Below the pieces are notes generated by a model that worked only from the letters and a program-made list of their open reading frames with translations, was not told where the DNA came from and searched no databases. A stretch of DNA of 6,038 bases from Propionibacteriaceae bacterium (GTDB lineage: Bacteria > Actinomycetota > Actinomycetes > Propionibacteriales > Propionibacteriaceae), in assembly GCA_025923975.1 (NCBI GenBank), contig JAICEV010000240.1:1-6038 (forward strand), written 5' to 3'. The stretch's first letter is position 1. Every line of letters begins with the position of its first letter. Shown here one piece after another: positions 4,712-6,038 of this stretch. The translations under genes and the position numbers were made by a program.

Positions 4712-6038
4712 ATGAACCGGAGCCTGGCGCTGGCGCGTCGCTACCCGATCGTGGCCGTCACTGTGCTGGTCGGTCTGATCGTGGTCGGATTGCTGCTATC
4801 CGACCACGCTACGGCGGCGCAGTGGCTCGCCAGTGCGTTCGCGCTGATCATTGCGCTGCAGACTTCGATCGGAATGATCAAGGATCTGCTACGCGGTCAC
4901 TGGGGGGTCGACGTACTTGCGGTGATGGCAATTGTGAGCACTGTCGTGGTCGGGGAATACCTGGCAGCGCTGGTGATCGTCTTGATGCTCTCCGGTGGCC
5001 GGGCGTTGGAAGACTACGCAGCCGGCCGGGCCAAGCAGGAGCTCACTGCGCTGCTGGAGAGAGCGCCTCAGGTTGCGCACCTGATGCAAGCCGACACCGA
5101 CGACATCTCCGATGTTCCGGTCACGCAGGTACGGCCGGGTGATCGGCTGCTGGTCAGGCCGTCCGAGGTGGTGCCGGTCGACGGCGAGCTGCTCTCGCCG
5201 GAGGCGAGCCTGGATGAGTCCTCGCTGACCGGTGAGGGCCTGCCAGTTACCCGGCGTACCGGCGATGCTTTGCTGAGTGGCTCGCTCAACGGCGGGGTCG
5301 CCATTGTGATCCGAGCCATCGCCCGGGTTGAGGACAGCCAGTACCAGCGGATCGTTGCGCTGGTGGAGGAGGCCAGCCGGAGCCGGGCACCGTTAGTGCG
5401 GCTGGCTGATCGGTATGCCGTGCCATTTACCAGCGTCTCGTTGCTGATCGCCGGGATCGCCTGGTGGGTCTCCGGCGATCCGGTTCGATTCGCCGAGGTG
5501 CTCGTGCTGGCGACGCCGTGTCCGTTGCTCATTGCTGCACCGGTCGCGTTCATGGGCGGGATGAGCCGGGCCGCCAGGGACGGCATCATTGTCAAGGGTG
5601 GCGGCACGCTCGAGCAACTGGCCGGGATCCGTACCGTGGCATTCGACAAGACCGGCACTCTGACGTACGGGCAACCCGCCCTGGATGCAGTCAACCCGGT
5701 CCCGCCGCTGACCGCCAATGAGCTACTTGCGCTGGCTGCTTCAGCCGAGCAGTACTCCTCGCACGTTTTGGCGGCGTCGGTGCTGGCAGCCGCCGAAGCC
5801 CGAGGTCTGAGCTTGCAGAAGGCGGCAACGGCGCAGGAGCACGCCACGCATGGTGTGCTGGCAGAACTCCCGGAGGGGACCGTAGCGGTTGGTAAACGCA
5901 GCTTTGTTGGCGAGAACGCCTCCGGGGTGGAACCAGTTACGCTGCACAGCGGCCAGCTCGCAGTCTATGTCGCGGTAGCCGGCAAGTTCGCCGGCACGAT
6001 TGTCATGTCGGACCAGCTACGCGGCAACGCAGGTGCCA
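4712..6038 (+). CDS. Heavy-metal translocating P1B-type ATPase, 3'-truncated by window edge
   Basis: The frame is open for 442 residues from the ATG at 4712 to the right edge. P-type ATPases pump cations across the membrane through an Asp-phosphate intermediate. Four N-terminal helices lie at about 11-29, 36-56, 66-80 and 83-96, with no N-terminal HMA metal-binding domain and no Cys-rich start. The actuator domain carries VRPGDRLLVRPSEVVPVDGE (140-159) and SSLTGEGLPV (170-179), with the TGE loop. The metal-site helix reads VLATPCPLLIAAPVAF (265-280): TPC, not CPC. The phosphorylation loop is FDKTGTLT (311-318), D312 being the acceptor. In the nucleotide domain, SSHVLA (349-354) replaces the usual SEHPLA, keeping H351. 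The hinge, TGDGxND and last helices lie outside the window. Metal specificity is undetermined: TPC is linked to the P1B-5 group in published schemes, but C-terminal features needed to check this are missing. Confidence 0.92.
   Translation, partial: MNRSLALARRYPIVAVTVLVGLIVVGLLLSDHATAAQWLASAFALIIALQTSIGMIKDLLRGHWGVDVLAVMAIVSTVVVGEYLAALVIVLMLSGGRALEDYAAGRAKQELTALLERAPQVAHLMQADTDDISDVPVTQVRPGDRLLVRPSEVVPVDGELLSPEASLDESSLTGEGLPVTRRTGDALLSGSLNGGVAIVIRAIARVEDSQYQRIVALVEEASRSRAPLVRLADRYAVPFTSVSLLIAGIAWWVSGDPVRFAEVLVLATPCPLLIAAPVAFMGGMSRAARDGIIVKGGGTLEQLAGIRTVAFDKTGTLTYGQPALDAVNPVPPLTANELLALAASAEQYSSHVLAASVLAAAEARGLSLQKAATAQEHATHGVLAELPEGTVAVGKRSFVGENASGVEPVTLHSGQLAVYVAVAGKFAGTIVMSDQLRGNAGA

Noticed and set aside
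5068..5847. Long minus-strand open frame (259 codons) opposite the ATPase.
   Set aside because: It is the antisense of a clearly conserved P-type ATPase; its translation is Ser/Ala/Arg-rich without any family features.

Overview
The window is GC-rich bacterial DNA with dense GC-ending codons, and its gene set (SRPBCC, SHOCT, PGPGW, a diacylglycerol-kinase-like protein, a RibD-type reductase, a CPBP homologue and a P1B ATPase) suggests an actinobacterial chromosome. Codon usage and family resemblance are the only basis for that; no rRNA, tRNA or other phylogenetic marker is present. I see no CRISPR array, RNA gene, insertion sequence, integrase or attachment site.

Layout. A SRPBCC lipid/hydrophobe-binding protein (minus strand, 3' end cut by the left edge) is divergent from a small plus-strand pair: a doubtful 53-residue ORF and, overlapping its stop, an 83-residue single-pass membrane protein with a C-terminal SHOCT domain. 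About 375 bp with no recognisable gene follow, ending in a fragment of a PGPGW transmembrane protein. Next is a complete minus-strand diacylglycerol/lipid kinase family gene. Beyond it, on the plus strand, lies the C-terminal remnant of an alpha/beta hydrolase broken by three one-base insertions; its stop codon overlaps the start of an intact RibD-C/dihydrofolate-reductase-family gene. After a 248 bp convergent gap comes a minus-strand CPBP-family membrane protein, then 26 bp further a divergent heavy-metal P1B-type ATPase that runs off the right edge.

How it fits together. There is no long operon: strands alternate, and two of the gaps hold decayed genes, so this looks like an accessory 'membrane/stress' neighbourhood that has been losing genes. 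Several products are membrane or lipid related (SHOCT, PGPGW, lipid kinase, CPBP, metal pump), but a shared pathway is inference only. No clear new multi-gene system is visible. The most distinctive points are a CPBP homologue that appears to have lost its catalytic residues, the hydrolase pseudogene whose three lesions all sit in short base runs, and an ATPase with TPC and HV in place of the usual CPC and HP motifs.
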